Positions 6,146 to 6,389 of a DNA stretch of 6,389 nt are shown piece after piece. The position numbers and the translations under genes are program-made. Under the pieces are notes generated by a model. It saw only the letters and a program-made list of their open reading frames with translations, was not told where the DNA came from and did not search any database. The stretch is from positions 1-6,389 of the forward strand of contig URSI01000070.1 of the NCBI GenBank assembly GCA_900550505.1, read 5' to 3'. Source of the stretch: an uncultured Eubacteriales bacterium. Its GTDB lineage: Bacteria > Bacillota > Clostridia > Oscillospirales > CAG-382. Positions within the stretch are counted from its first letter, which is position 1. Every line of letters starts with the position of its first letter.

Positions 6146-6389
6146 AGGAAGAATTTGAACAGCCTTTTATCGTGACGAATTGTGATATACTGATCCACGC
6201 AGATTACGAAGATGTTTACCGGTATCACAGGGAAAGCGGCAATGAACTGACAATCGTTTCTGCACTAAAGAATATTGTAGTACCCTATGGTGTTATCCAT
6301 TCCAGTGAAAATGGTGCAGTGCAGTCCATGGAGGAAAAACCAAAATTATCATATTTTGTCAATACAGGTATGTACATATTGAATCCTGA
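6142..6389 (+). CDS. Nucleotidyltransferase (sugar-nucleotide pyrophosphorylase type), internal fragment cut at both ends
   Basis: The frame that opens with Glu-Glu-Glu-Phe-Glu-Gln-Pro-Phe reads IVTNCDILIHADYEDV, then YGVI, then MEEKPKLSYFVNTGMYILNP to the window edge, where the last two bases (GA) begin another codon. The TNCDIL segment holds the metal-binding aspartate of NTP-transferase (mannose-1-phosphate guanylyltransferase or glucose-1-phosphate nucleotidyltransferase-like) domains. EEKP and the NTGMYILNP strand are also family hallmarks. The nucleotide-binding N-terminus (GGxGTRL) is absent: upstream codons in the same frame (to at least 6085) do not resemble the family, so the gene is broken near 6118-6145. 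GC is about 39% by hand count, lower than the preceding permease block. The substrate cannot be determined. Such enzymes usually serve surface polysaccharide synthesis. Confidence 0.82.
   Translation, partial: MEEEFEQPFIVTNCDILIHADYEDVYRYHRESGNELTIVSALKNIVVPYGVIHSSENGAVQSMEEKPKLSYFVNTGMYILNP

Noticed and set aside
1..6389. Search for CRISPR, transposon ends, attachment sites, tRNA/rRNA, toxin-antitoxin or defence genes
   Set aside because: No spaced repeat array, transposase, integrase, structured RNA gene or defence-type domain was seen on either strand; the unusual gene order is better explained by joined fragments than by a new system.

Overview
The window looks like a mosaic assembled from at least three unrelated genomes, not one stretch of a single chromosome. 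No new biological system can be supported in it. Block A (1 to about 1200) is the 3' four fifths of an Enterobacterales ilvC, with CGT-rich arginine codons and ATT/ATC isoleucine. Block B (about 1200 to 5595) is a coherent Clostridia-type (Oscillospirales-like) segment: AT-rich regulatory DNA, AAAGG-type ribosome binding sites, frequent ATA isoleucine codons and Firmicutes-type RNase J. Block C (about 5585 to at least 5860, probably to about 6100) is about 58% GC by hand count over 5601-5857. It carries the 3' end of a uracil permease gene whose codons mostly end in C, as in high-GC gut Clostridia. Block D (about 6140 to 6389) is about 39% GC by hand count over 6151-6389 and holds an internal piece of a sugar-nucleotide nucleotidyltransferase gene.

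Layout. ilvC (+, 5' end cut by the window) runs to 1190 and faces murA (-, 1235-2530) across a 44-nt gap that holds a GC-rich hairpin. Between murA and the RNase J gene lies a 378-nt AT-rich divergent control region, with a good promoter for each gene: TTGACA-N16-TATACT on the minus strand and a perfect TTGACA-N17-TATAAT on the plus strand. The RNase J promoter drives a tight three-gene operon. It contains RNase J (2909-4660), a FabG-fold short-chain reductase that starts inside the RNase J stop codon (ATGA), and a small lipoprotein starting 19 nt later. The lipoprotein reading frame passes without a break into the last ~86 residues of a UraA-type permease; this is best read as an artificial join. 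After it come a perfect 14-bp inverted repeat, about 160 nt of unassigned sequence, and the nucleotidyltransferase fragment that runs off the window end.

Function. The native Clostridial block combines peptidoglycan precursor synthesis (MurA), RNA decay and maturation (RNase J), and a reductase that most resembles the YmfI type linked to elongation factor P modification. The reductase assignment is an inference from a motif. The remaining blocks have no credible functional relation to these genes.
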